NCBI RefSeq assembly: GCF_002224125.1
Contig: NZ_NCSM01000072.1
Location: forward strand, 1 to 64,000
Reading direction: 5' to 3'
Length of the DNA stretch: 64,000 nt
Source: Streptomyces sp. NBS 14/10
Lineage (GTDB): Bacteria > Actinomycetota > Actinomycetes > Streptomycetales > Streptomycetaceae
Each line of letters begins with the position of its first letter. The stretch's first letter is position 1. A program made the translations under genes and the position numbers. Shown here one piece after another: positions 1 through 8,653 of this stretch. The notes under the pieces are model-generated. The model had not been told where the DNA came from. It searched no databases and saw nothing but the letters and a program-made list of their open reading frames with translations.

Positions 1-58
1 CGAGCAGCAAAAACGTCCGCTCCAAGTGCACGTCAGAGCCCCCTTGAGATGCATTCAT

Positions 59-78
59 CCCCGGCGTGAACGCCGGGG
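59..78. repeat. Perfect GC hairpin, possible IS200/IS605 end relic
   Basis: An 8-bp perfect stem (CCCCGGCG / CGCCGGGG) closes a TGAA tetraloop. Short perfect hairpins like this lie at the ends of IS200/IS605-type elements and at terminators. There is no downstream T-run and no recognisable tnpA or tnpB reading frame here, so the mobile-element reading is only a guess. It could equally be the terminator of a gene lying left of the window. Confidence 0.35.
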
Positions 79-323
79 CTTTCTGCAAGAGTCCCGGTAA
101 GTCTCATCTCTGCCTCGCAGTCGCCATGGAGCGAGGCCCGGAGCGGTTCGCTCGGAGCCCCGAGGCGGTGGCTTTCGGCAGGAGAAAGACAGGTCAGGTC
201 TCGGACGTCAGGCACCTCAAGAGCCCTGAAGAAACGCGCCCCCCTCGCTGCGTCACAGCCACACCCCCAACCCAAAGTAACAACATACATACTGAGTGTG
301 ACTAGCGTCCGAATGGGTGACTC
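79..323. other. Left-edge stretch without a supported gene
   Basis: Both strands have short open frames here (about 80 codons), but they share no family resemblance, have no convincing ribosome binding site, and read as arginine/proline-rich GC translation. The segment just left of the WYL regulator stop is less GC-rich (around 270-305). Nothing further is supported. Confidence 0.4.
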
Positions 324-1298
324 TCAGGGCGACACCCCGTAGCAGGCGGCAATCGCGGCGGCGCGGTTACGCAGGGAGGTGCGCAACCACTGCGGCGCGA
401 GGGCTTCCGCGTCCGTGGTGAGCTGCCATATCGCCCATTCGGCGTGGCGCGAGTCCTGGAAGGTCACCTCCAGCCGCAGCCAGCCGTGCGCGTCGGTCTC
501 TTCGGCGAGGACGGCCAGCGCGGTGCCCACCAGGTCCGCGCGCCGCTCCGGGTTCACCCGTACCAGCACGGCCACTTGGTCTCCGCCGGTCCGAAACCGC
601 GTGCTGCGCTCCTGCCAGGCCCGGTCCAGATCGACCCGGTCCGGTCGCTGCGCGGGTTCATCGAGTTCCTCGGCGGCCAGGATGCGCGACAGCCGGTAGG
701 TGCGGTCCTCGCCGGACCTCGTGGCCAGCAGGTAGCCCTGCCCCCGTACGGTGACCAGGCCGATCGGGTCCACGGTGCGCCACTTCGGGGTCTGGTCCAC
801 GGCCGCGTAGCGGATACGCAGCTTGTGTCCGGCGAACACCGCGCGCCGGACCTCGGCCACTACGGCGTCGGGCACCTCCTCGGCGACCACGCGGCGCGAG
901 AGGAGGTCGGTCTCCGGGTCGATGAGCAATCGCTGCGCCGCGCCGGCCGCGGTGTCCCGATAGCCATCGGGCAGCGCGTCGACCACCTTGAGCATGGCCG
1001 AAGCGAGCGCCGAACCGAGGCCGAATACCTGCGCGCCACGCCGTGATCCGGCGACCAGCAGGGCGAGCGCCTCGTCGTGGTTCAGCCCGGTGAGCTCGGT
1101 CTGGAAACCGGGCAGCAGCGCGAAACCGCCGCGCCTGCCGCGTTCGGCGTAGACCGGGACGCCGGCCGCGGACAGCGCCTCGATGTCACGCAGCACGGTG
1201 CGGGTGGACACCTCCAGCTCGCGGGCCAGCGTGGCCGCGGAGAGTCGACCGCGCTGGCGCAGCAGCAGCACCAGTGAGACCAATCGGTCGGCGCGCAT
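324..1298 (-). CDS. YafY-type HTH/WYL-domain transcriptional regulator
   Basis: 324 aa. The N-terminal 60 residues form a DeoR/HTH_11-type winged helix (the stretch RLSAATLARELEVSTRTVLR fits the recognition helix). The rest matches WYL regulators of the YafY type, with the core around residues 140-215 (LRIRYAAVDQ, then VDPIGLVTVRGQGYLLA). WYL domains are thought to sense small ligands or nucleic-acid components. The gene starts 132 bp from a divergently oriented RidA-family gene (start 1431), an arrangement often seen for this regulator type, so it probably controls that gene and itself from the shared 1299-1430 region. The ligand is unknown. Confidence 0.9.
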   Translation of the reverse strand: MRADRLVSLVLLLRQRGRLSAATLARELEVSTRTVLRDIEALSAAGVPVYAERGRRGGFALLPGFQTELTGLNHDEALALLVAGSRRGAQVFGLGSALASAMLKVVDALPDGYRDTAAGAAQRLLIDPETDLLSRRVVAEEVPDAVVAEVRRAVFAGHKLRIRYAAVDQTPKWRTVDPIGLVTVRGQGYLLATRSGEDRTYRLSRILAAEELDEPAQRPDRVDLDRAWQERSTRFRTGGDQVAVLVRVNPERRADLVGTALAVLAEETDAHGWLRLEVTFQDSRHAEWAIWQLTTDAEALAPQWLRTSLRNRAAAIAACYGVSP

Positions 1299-1430
1299 AC
1301 GAAAACTCTATCGGAATACATGACACAGGATGTCGTGGTTTCGCTGCGAGGCTTTCAACGCGGCGTCGGAGATGGGCGGATACCGAGCCGATGGACGTAC
1401 GTACGCCCCGTGAATCGAAATGGAGCTGTT

Positions 1431-1832
1431 GTGGCCTTGGAACGAACCGCGGTCAACCCGGTGACGTGGTCGGTGGAGATGGGATTCAACCAGGGTGAGG
1501 TCGTCTCCGGGCACACCCGCACCCTGTACTGCTCCGGGCAGACCGCGATGAGCGGCGACGGCAAACCCCAGCATGACGGTGACATGGCGGCCCAATTGGC
1601 GCTGAGCCTCGACAGCCTGGAGGCCGTGCTCGGCGAGGCCGATATGACCCTCACGAACCTCGTCCGGCTCAACGTCTACACCACCGACGTCGATGTGCTT
1701 TTCCAGCACTACGGCGTGCTGGCGTCGCGGCTGGGCGCCGCCTGGGTGGCGCCGACCACCACGATGCTCGGGGTGACACGGCTGGCGATCCCCGGCCAGA
1801 TGGTCGAGCTCGAGGGGACCGCCGTCGCGTGA
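1431..1832 (+). CDS. RidA (YjgF/YER057c) family protein
   Basis: About 133 aa from the GTG at 1431, which has a GGAG 5 nt upstream. An in-frame ATG at 1320 would add 37 residues without family resemblance, so the GTG start is preferred. The sequence shows RidA-fold features: the N-terminal strand followed by a YCSGQTA segment, GDMAAQLALSLDSLEAVL, LVRLNVYTTD and PTTTMLGVTRLAIPGQMVELE. RidA proteins deaminate reactive enamine/imine intermediates; this subgroup, paired with a WYL regulator, may instead act on a specific metabolite. The Arg that binds the carboxylate in classical RidA is not evident, so deaminase activity is uncertain. Confidence 0.85.
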   Translation: MALERTAVNPVTWSVEMGFNQGEVVSGHTRTLYCSGQTAMSGDGKPQHDGDMAAQLALSLDSLEAVLGEADMTLTNLVRLNVYTTDVDVLFQHYGVLASRLGAAWVAPTTTMLGVTRLAIPGQMVELEGTAVA

Positions 1833-1853
1833 CGCGACCTCGCCGCCTCCGCT

Positions 1854-1880
1854 GCTCGTGCCGGTCGAACCGGCACGAGC
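1854..1880. terminator. Bidirectional hairpin terminator
   Basis: A perfect 12-bp stem (GCTCGTGCCGGT / ACCGGCACGAGC) with a CGA triloop lies between two convergent genes (stops at 1832 and 1898). It has no U-tract, which is common for Streptomyces terminators. Confidence 0.75.
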
Positions 1881-1897
1881 GGCGGGCCGAGAGGGCG

Positions 1898-2434
1898 TCA
1901 GTCCTCGTCCGGTTCGGGCAGGGCTTGGGCGATCATGCGGGTGGCGAAGTCGCGGTCGTCGGTGAGGCGGTTGATGTGCTCCGCGAGCAGGAAGGCCGTG
2001 ACTTCCAGGGGAGTCATCTCGTCCTTGGTCCAGAATCCGTACTGCTTGCGCCACAGGTTGGGGCTCAGGCCGGTGCCCGCGGCGATGAGCAGGCCGGCCA
2101 TGGTGGGGATGGCCTCGGGGCGGACGCTCTTGGGCATCATGCGCATCGTGGCCACGAGGTTGGGCACCACATACTCGATGACGTCCTTGCCGTGGTCCTC
2201 ATAGGCCAGCCGGAGCCACTTCATGAACATGAAGATGAGGGTGCACGTGCCGTCCAGCACGGCATTGGCTCCCCTGGGGCCCAGGGACGCGGTGTACTGG
2301 TCGATCAGTGCCCGCTGTTCGGGGTCGGTCTCGGTCGCGCCGTCATAGATGCCCTTGAGCCGGGAGTCGATCATCATGAGCGCTGCGCCCACATCGCCGG
2401 CGGGAGCATGTTTGGGGTCGCAGGGCGATGACAC
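1898..2434 (-). CDS. Conserved hypothetical protein
   Basis: 178 aa from the GTG at 2434, preceded by GAGGAGGA at a 6-nt spacing; the upstream in-frame extension to 2530 lacks such a site. No signal peptide or clear membrane helix, and no family recognised. The middle is helical and hydrophobic (TCTLIFMFMKWLRLAYEDHG) and a proline-containing helix pair follows (SVRPEAIPTMAGLLIAAGTG). It is a single gene facing the RidA gene, with a decayed TIR gene upstream. Function unknown. Confidence 0.65.
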   Translation of the reverse strand: MSSPCDPKHAPAGDVGAALMMIDSRLKGIYDGATETDPEQRALIDQYTASLGPRGANAVLDGTCTLIFMFMKWLRLAYEDHGKDVIEYVVPNLVATMRMMPKSVRPEAIPTMAGLLIAAGTGLSPNLWRKQYGFWTKDEMTPLEVTAFLLAEHINRLTDDRDFATRMIAQALPEPDED

Positions 2435-2639
2435 AGGGATTCCTCCTCGGGTGACCGCGGTGGGTAACGCGGTGCATCCGTACAGTAGGTGGCCGATGCG
2501 ATCGATGTCTGGCGAATCCCGATAAAGCACGGATAGGGGGCCCGGTCCCGCAGCATGTATTGCGGTGACCTGAGCACGTACGGGGCGTACGTTCTTCTAT
2601 CCCAGGCGCCCCTCTCCCATCCTTTCCGTAGAAGCACGA

Positions 2640-2949
2640 TTACTGTGTGTTCTTACGGGGGAAGGGAACGACCTCGTCATACGCCACGGTCAGCCCCCTC
2701 GCGCCGAGCCGCGCCGCGGACGGGCGCACCCAGTCGACGTCCTCGGCGCTGTACGAGATGAACACGTCATAGCGCGCGGAGCCGGCGTCGGGGTCGGGGT
2801 CGGGGTCGGACGGAACCGGGGGAACGGGCGGGGCGACGCCGACGTCTGGACAGCTGGTGGCGGACCGCCACATACGCGAGGTAGGCGCTGACGACACCAG
2901 CCACCGTGCCCACCGCGCTTAGGAGTAACCCCGTCGTCTCCATCCGCAT
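2640..2949 (-). pseudogene. Decayed membrane-anchored TIR-domain gene
   Basis: The N-terminus reads METTGLLLSAVGTVAGVVSA and onward as one transmembrane helix plus a basic stretch. A frame change around 2820-2850 is then needed to reach a Pro/Asp linker and the first TIR segment (YDVFISYSAEDVDW, ending GLTVAYDEVV). The frame stops at 2640, after roughly the first third of a TIR domain, so the catalytic Glu and the rest of the fold are gone. Both a frameshift and a 3' truncation are therefore visible. Related full-length actinobacterial proteins combine an N-terminal helix with TIR and are proposed NADase effectors. The eighth codon is TTA. A sequencing error could explain the frameshift but not the truncation. 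Confidence 0.75.
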
Positions 2950-3110
2950 CAGGCTAGCCAACAATCTCCGAACTTATCTCCGGTACAGCGGAACTGATCC
3001 ACGTACCGGGCCGGAACCGCTGGTTCCCGGGCGGAACGCATGTGAGGATTACTCGCCGTCGGTTGTTCAAAATCCACAACCGAACGCGCGAAAAAGACCG
3101 TTGGGGAACA

Positions 3111-3521
3111 ATGCGTACACATAAGGCCGCGGCCTGTCTGGCCATCACGGGAGCCCTGCTGGCAGGCTGCTCCGACGACGGCGACAAGGACGGCGCGAGC
3201 GACAGCATGGTGACTGTCGAATTCAAGGTGACGGGGGATTCACCGGCGAGCGTATACATCCCCGGTATCAACTCGGACCTGTATACCGGCAAGAAGAACA
3301 GCAGCGGCGATACGGACCTGGATCTCGACTCGGTCAAGACGCCGTGGTCGAAGAAGTTGAAAGTGAAGCCGGGAAGGTCGCTGTCGCTGCAAACGGGTTC
3401 GGTGAACCCGAAGACGGAAATCGGCTGCCAGATATTCGTCGATGGCAAGCTCGCGGACGAGGACACGAAGAGGAACAAGCCCGGCAAAACCCTCACCGCC
3501 AGCTGCTCGAGCTCGACCTAG
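3111..3521 (+). CDS. MmpS-like secreted lipoprotein
   Basis: 136 aa from the ATG at 3111. The start is a short basic segment, a hydrophobic core and the lipobox LLAGC, so the mature protein would be lipidated at Cys and held on the outer membrane face. The mature region (VTVEFKVTGDSPASVYIPG, then a Cys-containing strand ending LTASC) resembles MmpS-type beta-sandwich proteins, accessory factors of MmpL transporters in mycobacteria; no mmpL lies nearby. An upstream in-frame ATG at 3042 would spoil the signal peptide and is rejected. It is followed 31 nt later by an APH-like gene on the same strand. Confidence 0.7.
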   Translation: MRTHKAAACLAITGALLAGCSDDGDKDGASDSMVTVEFKVTGDSPASVYIPGINSDLYTGKKNSSGDTDLDLDSVKTPWSKKLKVKPGRSLSLQTGSVNPKTEIGCQIFVDGKLADEDTKRNKPGKTLTASCSSST

Positions 3522-3552
3522 GTGCCGGGCGCCCGAGCCGTACGGTGGGCCG

Positions 3553-4704
3553 GTGCCTGATCCCGGAACGAGCGCCGCCCGCGTCGTGGCTCTGCGGAGC
3601 CTCTTGGCCGATGTCTACTCCGCATCGGTGGCCGTCGAGCGTTGGGAGCGGCTGGAGCCCTGGGCCGTGGCCCGGGTCCGGCTGAGGAGTGCGGCCGCCC
3701 CGCCGTCCGTCGTCGTCAAGTGGACGGAGGGCGGCCACGTCCAGGCGCGTACGGCGGTGTGGCGGCTCCGTACCGAGCTGGCCGCGCTCCAGTTCCTCCG
3801 GGACGACGTCGGGGTCGGCCTCGCCCCTCGCCTCATCGCCGCCGATGTCGCCGCCGGGCACCTGGTCTTGGAGGACCTTGCGCCTCGTACGGCTCTGGAT
3901 CAGCTGTTACGGCGCGACGGAGCGGCGGCCCACGGCGAACGGCTGGCCGCCTTCGCTCAAGCCCGCGGTGAGCTGAACGCGGCCACCGCCGGGCGGGCCG
4001 AGGCGTACTACGCACGCCGGGCGAGGCTGGGGCCGGTCGACCGCGGGGACGATCGGGCCGGACGATTCGCCTCGTACCGCGATACGGGGATCGAACACGC
4101 CGTGGCGCTGGGGGCGCCCCTGGAGGGCCGAGCCGCCACCGAACTCGCCGCTGCCGTCGCCGAGTTACGCGCCCCGGGTCCGTTTCTCGCCCTCAGCAAC
4201 GGGGACACGGAGGCCAACAACGTCCTCCTGCACCCCTCCGGCCCGCCCGACGCCCGCCTCATCGACTTCGAATTCGCCGGCTACACCCACGCGCTCACCG
4301 ACGCCGTGTGCCTGCATGTCCCCGGCCCCGCCTGGATGTCGGTCGGCGACCCGGTCGCCACTGGCCTGGCCGACCACTATCGCCGCGCCCTCGCCCGCGG
4401 CATCCCGGCCGCCGAGGACGACCGGCGGTACGGGTTCGGGCTCGCCGCCGCCTGCGTCTCCTGGGCGTTGATCCGCCTGCAGCGGTTCGCTCTGGTGGGC
4501 ACCCGCCCACCAGGCCACCCCAGCCGCCCTCAGCTCATCGCCACGCTCGAAGCCGCCGCGCGCACCGCCCGGACCCACCGGGCCTTGCCCCACCTCACCG
4601 CCTGGGTCCAGCGCATCGCCGCCCTGCTGCGCGAGCGCTGGCCCGACGCGGACCAGGACTTCACCGACCCCGTGCGATTCCCGCCGTATCAGCCTCGGCG
4701 CTGA
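3553..4704 (+). CDS. APH-like phosphotransferase family protein
   Basis: 383 aa from the GTG at 3553 (VPDPGTSAAR). It has a protein-kinase-like small-molecule kinase fold: an N-lobe lysine in PPSVVVKWTEGG, the catalytic loop SNGDTEANNVLL and the metal-binding LIDFEFAGY. In the usual HGDxxxxN motif the first His is replaced by Asn, while the catalytic Asp and the metal-binding Asn/Asp remain. The substrate cannot be told; family members act on aminoglycosides, choline, homoserine and others. Two in-frame TTA codons (codons 119 and 205, at 3907 and 4165) suggest bldA-dependent translation. The start has only a weak ribosome binding site. Confidence 0.8.
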   Translation: MPDPGTSAARVVALRSLLADVYSASVAVERWERLEPWAVARVRLRSAAAPPSVVVKWTEGGHVQARTAVWRLRTELAALQFLRDDVGVGLAPRLIAADVAAGHLVLEDLAPRTALDQLLRRDGAAAHGERLAAFAQARGELNAATAGRAEAYYARRARLGPVDRGDDRAGRFASYRDTGIEHAVALGAPLEGRAATELAAAVAELRAPGPFLALSNGDTEANNVLLHPSGPPDARLIDFEFAGYTHALTDAVCLHVPGPAWMSVGDPVATGLADHYRRALARGIPAAEDDRRYGFGLAAACVSWALIRLQRFALVGTRPPGHPSRPQLIATLEAAARTARTHRALPHLTAWVQRIAALLRERWPDADQDFTDPVRFPPYQPRR

Positions 4705-4725
4705 GGGCGGTCCCCGCGTGATCCG

Positions 4726-4746
4726 GAAAGTCTCCGAAAACTTTTC
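4726..4746. promoter_or_regulatory. Clustered GAAA motifs upstream of the xylanase gene
   Basis: GGAAAG is followed by CGAAAACTTTTC, which contains the palindrome GAAAA-C-TTTTC: two direct GAAA motifs plus one inverted. Clusters of GAAA-type motifs have been described upstream of Streptomyces xylanase genes as repressor targets. The cluster lies about 220 bp before the xylanase ATG, farther than usual, so the promoter is either distal or this is only part of the control region. Confidence 0.4.
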
Positions 4747-4965
4747 AGTATCGTCCTCCTGGAATTCGGCCTCCGAGTCGGCGACTTCGTCAATCGACCT
4801 CTGTCCGATGAGTCGATCACGGCCGTGAACTGGACTTATATCCCGCTGAGAGATCTCCGAGCCAGGACGGAGTTTCCGTAATTCTTGCGGAAACCGTTGA
4901 CACCCACCGGCCCCAGTCCAACACTGTCGCCATCGTCGGTCGCCAGCCTTCATAAGGAGGAAATC

Positions 4966-5655
4966 ATGAACTCGGACAACGCCCCCGCACGCCCGGTGAA
5001 CCGCAGGGACTTCATCGGCCGCGCCGGCGCCTTGGCGCTGGCCACGACCGGGCTGATGCTGCCCGGCACCGCGTACGCCGACACGACCATCACCACGAAC
5101 CAGACCGGCACCAACAACGGCTTCTACTACTCGTTCTGGACCAATGGCGGCGGCTCGGTCGCCATGACCCTGGCGTCCGGCGGCAGTTACCGGACCTCGT
5201 GGACCAACTGCGGCAATTTCGTCTGCGGTAAGGGCTGGAGCAACGGCGGACGCCGGAGTGTGAACTACTCCGGCAGCTTCAACCCGTCCGGCAACGGCTA
5301 TTTAGCGCTCTATGGGTGGACCTCAAACCCGCTCGTCGAGTACTACATCGTCGACAACTGGGGCACCTACCGGCCCACAGGCACGTACAAGGGCGCGGTC
5401 AGCAGCGACGGCGGGACGTACGACATCTACATGACGACGCGCTACAACGCGCCCTCCGTCGAAGGAACTCGCACGTTCAATCAGTACTGGAGCGTCCGGC
5501 AGTCGAAGAAAACGGGTGGCACCATCACCACGGGCAATCACTTCGACGCCTGGGCCCGTTCCGGAATGAATCTGGGCACGTTCAAGTACTACATGATTCT
5601 CGCGACCGAGGGATATCAGAGCAGCGGGAACTCGAATCTCACGGTGAGTGGCTGA
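4966..5655 (+). CDS. xlnC: GH11 endo-1,4-beta-xylanase, Tat-exported (XlnC type)
   Basis: 229 aa, ATG at 4966 behind AAGGAGGAA. A twin-arginine signal ([18 protein letters not shown]) runs to a TAYA-D cleavage site at about residue 38, so folded enzyme is exported by Tat, as known for S. lividans XlnC. The mature part is one GH11 jelly roll of about 190 residues, with nucleophile Glu125 (PLVEYYIVD) and acid/base Glu215 ([10 protein letters not shown]) and no carbohydrate-binding module. Cys82 and Cys87 may form a disulfide. It hydrolyses internal xylan linkages outside the cell. Codon 113 is TTA (5302), implying bldA dependence. The 3' end overlaps the convergent SARP gene by 17 bp. Confidence 0.95.
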   Translation: MNSDNAPARPVNRRDFIGRAGALALATTGLMLPGTAYADTTITTNQTGTNNGFYYSFWTNGGGSVAMTLASGGSYRTSWTNCGNFVCGKGWSNGGRRSVNYSGSFNPSGNGYLALYGWTSNPLVEYYIVDNWGTYRPTGTYKGAVSSDGGTYDIYMTTRYNAPSVEGTRTFNQYWSVRQSKKTGGTITTGNHFDAWARSGMNLGTFKYYMILATEGYQSSGNSNLTVSG

Positions 5656-8437
5656 CCAGCTTCTTGCGGAGTTCGTCGGCGGCCGTGTGGTCGATCTCGT
5701 CGGCGATCCTCAGGGCCTGCTGCCATACGGACCGGGCCAGTTCGGGTGCGTTGCGCGCGCCGTGGCTGTCGCCGAGATGGATGAGGATCTCGACCTCCCC
5801 GCACCGGTCGCCGAAGCCACGCACGAGGTCGAGGGCCCGCTGGTAGCAGTTCACGGCGTCGGCGTAACCGCCCAGGTGGTGATGGGCGTAGCCGAGGCTG
5901 TCCCACGCCCCGGCCTCGGCGTGCCGGTTCCCGGACTTCTGGTTGAGCTCGACTGCCTCGGTGCAGTAGTCGAGCGAGTGCTCGTACTCGCCGAGCATGG
6001 CGTGCAGCCATCCGGCGTTGTTGAGCGACTTGGCCTGGCCGGTCCGGTGGTCCGCCTCCCGGTAGAGCGCGAGCGCCCGTTCGTTGTGGACGAGCGCTTC
6101 GCGCAGCCGGTCCTGCTCTACGAACACCCAGCTCAGGCCCCGGTACGCATGGGCCTGTCCCAGGCGCTCGCCCGCGCGGCCGTAGAGGTCGAGCGCGTGC
6201 TGGTAGTGGGTGTGCCCGTGGTCGAGGCGCTTGATCTGGGTGTAGACCGCGCCCAGACCACGGTGGGCGTCGGCCTGCCAGGTCAGCTCGCCGAGCCGCT
6301 GCGCGGCGAGCAGCGCGGTGTGCTGGGTGTCGGCCCAGTCGCGCCAGTGGCCGCGGTAGTCGAAGAACGGCTCGAGGGCCTGGGCCAGCATCCATACGTG
6401 GGAGTCGAAGCCGGATGCGCGGGCGAGGTCCATGGCGCCGAGCAGGAACGGATGCTCGGCGGTGAACCACCTGAGGGCGTCCTCCTCGTCCGCGAACGCC
6501 TCCGGTGTGACGCCCGGCCGGGGGTCGGGCCGGGGGATCCGGTCCCCGTGCGGGTCCAGGAGTTCGGCCGCGGCACAGGCGCTGTGGAGGCAGAAGTCCA
6601 GCAGCCGGTGGCGGGCGGACTGGCGGTGGTCGGTCGGCAGCGTCTCGGCCTGTTCGGCGGCGTAGAGGCGGACCAGGTCGTGCATCCGGTGGCGGTGCGG
6701 GGTGTGCTGCTGGAGCAGGTGTGCGGCCTGCAGGGTACGCAGATGGTCACGGACCCGGGGCGCGGGGAGGCCGGTGAGGCTCGCGGCGGCGGGGACGCTG
6801 ATGTCCGGGCCCGGTGCGAGGCCGAGGAGGCTCAGCGTCTTTGCCGCGTCGGCCGCGAGGGCCCGGTACGAGGAGGAGAACACCGCCCGCAGATCCGCGG
6901 CGACGTCGCCGGTGTCCAGGGCGTCGAGCCTGGTGGCGGCCTCCTCGACCTCCTCGGCGAGGGCCGAGAGGGGGAGGTCCGGATGGGCGGCGGCGCGGGC
7001 GGAGAGGATGCTGACCGCGAGCGGAAGGCCCCCGCAGTGGTCCAGGAGCGTGTGGACGGCCGCGGGTTCGTCGGCCACGCGGTGGTCGCCGAGGTGGCGG
7101 GTGAGCAGGGTGCGGGCCTCGGTTTCGGAGAGTACGTCGAGGCCGAGGGCGCGGATTCCGTGGGTGGCGGCGAGCCCGGTGAGGCGGTGGCGGCTGGTGA
7201 TCAGCGCCGTACAGGTGGGGCTGCCGGGCAGCAGGGGCCGGACCTGGTCGCTGTCGCGGGCGTTGTCGAGCAGCACGAGCAGGCGTTTGCCCGCCACCAG
7301 GCTCCGGTACAGCCCGGCCTGCCCCTCCACGTCCGAGGGGATGGCCGCGGGGTCGGCGCCGAGGGCGTCGAGGAGGCCGCGGATGGCCGCCGCCACCGGG
7401 ACGGGTTCGGCGGAGGGGTCGAAGCCGCGCAGATTGACGTAGAGCTGCCCGTCCGGGAAGTCCCGCAGATGGCGGTGGGCCCAGTGCAGGGCCAGCCAGG
7501 TCTTGCCGATGCCGCCGGGACCGGTGATCGCCACGATCGCCATGGGGTCTTCGGCCCCGGCCCGGCCCTCCAGGAGGCGGGCCAGCCGGTCCAGTTCATG
7601 GGTGCGGCCGGTGAATCTGGGGGGTGGGGCCGGCAGATGCGCGGGGACCGGGTGGCGGGCCGCCTGCGGACTGGCAGCAGGAGTGGGCGCAGGGGTGAGC
7701 GCCGGGTCCGCGGTGAGGATCTGCTGGTGCAGCTGTCTGAGCTGGGGCCCCGGGTCGACGCCCAGCTCCTCGGCCAGCCGGCGCCGGAAGGCGTCGTAGC
7801 GGGTCAGCGCCTCCGCGACGCGCCCGCCGCGGTACAGCGCCAGCATGATGTGGCCGGTCAGCCGCTCGTTGAGCGGCTGCTCCTCGACCAGAGTGAACAG
7901 TTCGGCCAGCAGCGCGCCATGGCGGCCGAGCAGGAGCAGGGTGTCGTAGCGGTCCAGCAGGGCGGCCAGCCGCTCCTGCCGTAACCCCTCCCGTACGGAG
8001 CCGAACCACGGAGTGTCGCAGGACGCGCCGAAGTCCCCCCGCCACTGCCCCAGCGCCTGATCGAACAGCGGCGCGGCCACCGACGCCTCGTCGGCGGCCC
8101 GGGCCCGCTCGACCAGGGCGCGGAAGCGGTGCAGGTCCACGGAGTCCGGGTCGACCAGCAGCGCGTAACCGCCCGGGCGCCGAGCGATCCGGCACTCGTC
8201 CTCGGCCACCGCCAGTACACCCCGCAAACGGGACAGATAGCTGTACAGCGTCCCCTTGGCGCGCTGCGGGGTGCCCTCGCCCCAGATCCGGTCGACGAGT
8301 TGATCGGCCGACACCGTGCGCCGGGCCTCCGCCAACAGCACCGCCAGAACCGAGCGCTGCTGCGCATGGCCCAGATCCAGCGCCGCTCCGTCGACATACG
8401 CCCCGACATCGCCGAGCACACGGAACTCAATCGGCAT
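5639..8437 (-). CDS. SARP-family regulator with NB-ARC and TPR domains (AfsR-like)
   Basis: 932 aa from the ATG at 8437 ([17 protein letters not shown]). Order: OmpR-type winged helix (about 1-90), bacterial transcriptional activation domain (about 95-245), proline/alanine linker, NB-ARC ATPase with Walker [10 protein letters not shown] and [10 protein letters not shown], then a C-terminal TPR array (about 700-920). This is the AfsR architecture: an ATP-dependent signalling switch that activates transcription by binding direct heptamer repeats. Codon 152 is TTA (7982-7984), a hallmark of bldA-gated pathway regulators. Downstream lies the convergent xylanase; upstream is a divergent secreted protein whose shared promoter region holds a matching heptamer repeat. 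No biosynthetic cluster is adjacent, so the target pathway is unknown. Confidence 0.92.
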   Translation of the reverse strand: MPIEFRVLGDVGAYVDGAALDLGHAQQRSVLAVLLAEARRTVSADQLVDRIWGEGTPQRAKGTLYSYLSRLRGVLAVAEDECRIARRPGGYALLVDPDSVDLHRFRALVERARAADEASVAAPLFDQALGQWRGDFGASCDTPWFGSVREGLRQERLAALLDRYDTLLLLGRHGALLAELFTLVEEQPLNERLTGHIMLALYRGGRVAEALTRYDAFRRRLAEELGVDPGPQLRQLHQQILTADPALTPAPTPAASPQAARHPVPAHLPAPPPRFTGRTHELDRLARLLEGRAGAEDPMAIVAITGPGGIGKTWLALHWAHRHLRDFPDGQLYVNLRGFDPSAEPVPVAAAIRGLLDALGADPAAIPSDVEGQAGLYRSLVAGKRLLVLLDNARDSDQVRPLLPGSPTCTALITSRHRLTGLAATHGIRALGLDVLSETEARTLLTRHLGDHRVADEPAAVHTLLDHCGGLPLAVSILSARAAAHPDLPLSALAEEVEEAATRLDALDTGDVAADLRAVFSSSYRALAADAAKTLSLLGLAPGPDISVPAAASLTGLPAPRVRDHLRTLQAAHLLQQHTPHRHRMHDLVRLYAAEQAETLPTDHRQSARHRLLDFCLHSACAAAELLDPHGDRIPRPDPRPGVTPEAFADEEDALRWFTAEHPFLLGAMDLARASGFDSHVWMLAQALEPFFDYRGHWRDWADTQHTALLAAQRLGELTWQADAHRGLGAVYTQIKRLDHGHTHYQHALDLYGRAGERLGQAHAYRGLSWVFVEQDRLREALVHNERALALYREADHRTGQAKSLNNAGWLHAMLGEYEHSLDYCTEAVELNQKSGNRHAEAGAWDSLGYAHHHLGGYADAVNCYQRALDLVRGFGDRCGEVEILIHLGDSHGARNAPELARSVWQQALRIADEIDHTAADELRKKLVSHSP

Positions 8438-8506
8438 GTCCCCACCCCCCGTTGCCAGGGGTCCACTTTTGCAAGACGTGCCCCAACCAGCCAGTTCAAG
8501 TTTCAG

Positions 8507-8524
8507 CCAAGGTTCCACCAAGGT
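8507..8524. promoter_or_regulatory. Putative SARP box: two CCAAGGT heptamers, 11-bp period
   Basis: CCAAGGT-TCCA-CCAAGGT: two identical heptamers separated by exactly 4 bp. This is the architecture bound by SARP proteins (direct heptamers one helical turn apart). It sits in the 216-bp region between the divergent SARP gene and the AMIN-like gene, so it could serve autoregulation, control of the secreted protein, or both. Confidence 0.6.
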
Positions 8525-8534
8525 GAGTACTCAC
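8523..8534. promoter_or_regulatory. 12-bp perfect palindrome next to the SARP box
   Basis: GTGAGTACTCAC is a perfect palindrome adjoining and slightly overlapping the second heptamer. A further TGAGTAC half-site follows at 8546-8552. It may be a second regulator's operator; the protein is unknown. Confidence 0.35.
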
Positions 8535-8653
8535 GTGGCTGGAGCTGAGTACCCGGGCGGATGAGGTCCGGCCGTCCTGACGGAAGAGTGAAGATCACGG
8601 AAGGGCCGCTCACTCTCTCCCGGATCAGCGTTCGAACCACTCAGAGGTATTTC

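Noticed and set aside
66..305. 79-codon + strand frame considered as a TnpB remnant
   Set aside because: No RuvC or zinc-finger motif is visible and its composition is nondescript.
5648..7984. Very long + strand open frame (778 codons) opposite the SARP gene
   Set aside because: It reads the complement of the SARP coding frame and its translation is Val/Gly-rich with no family resemblance; a typical high-GC shadow frame.
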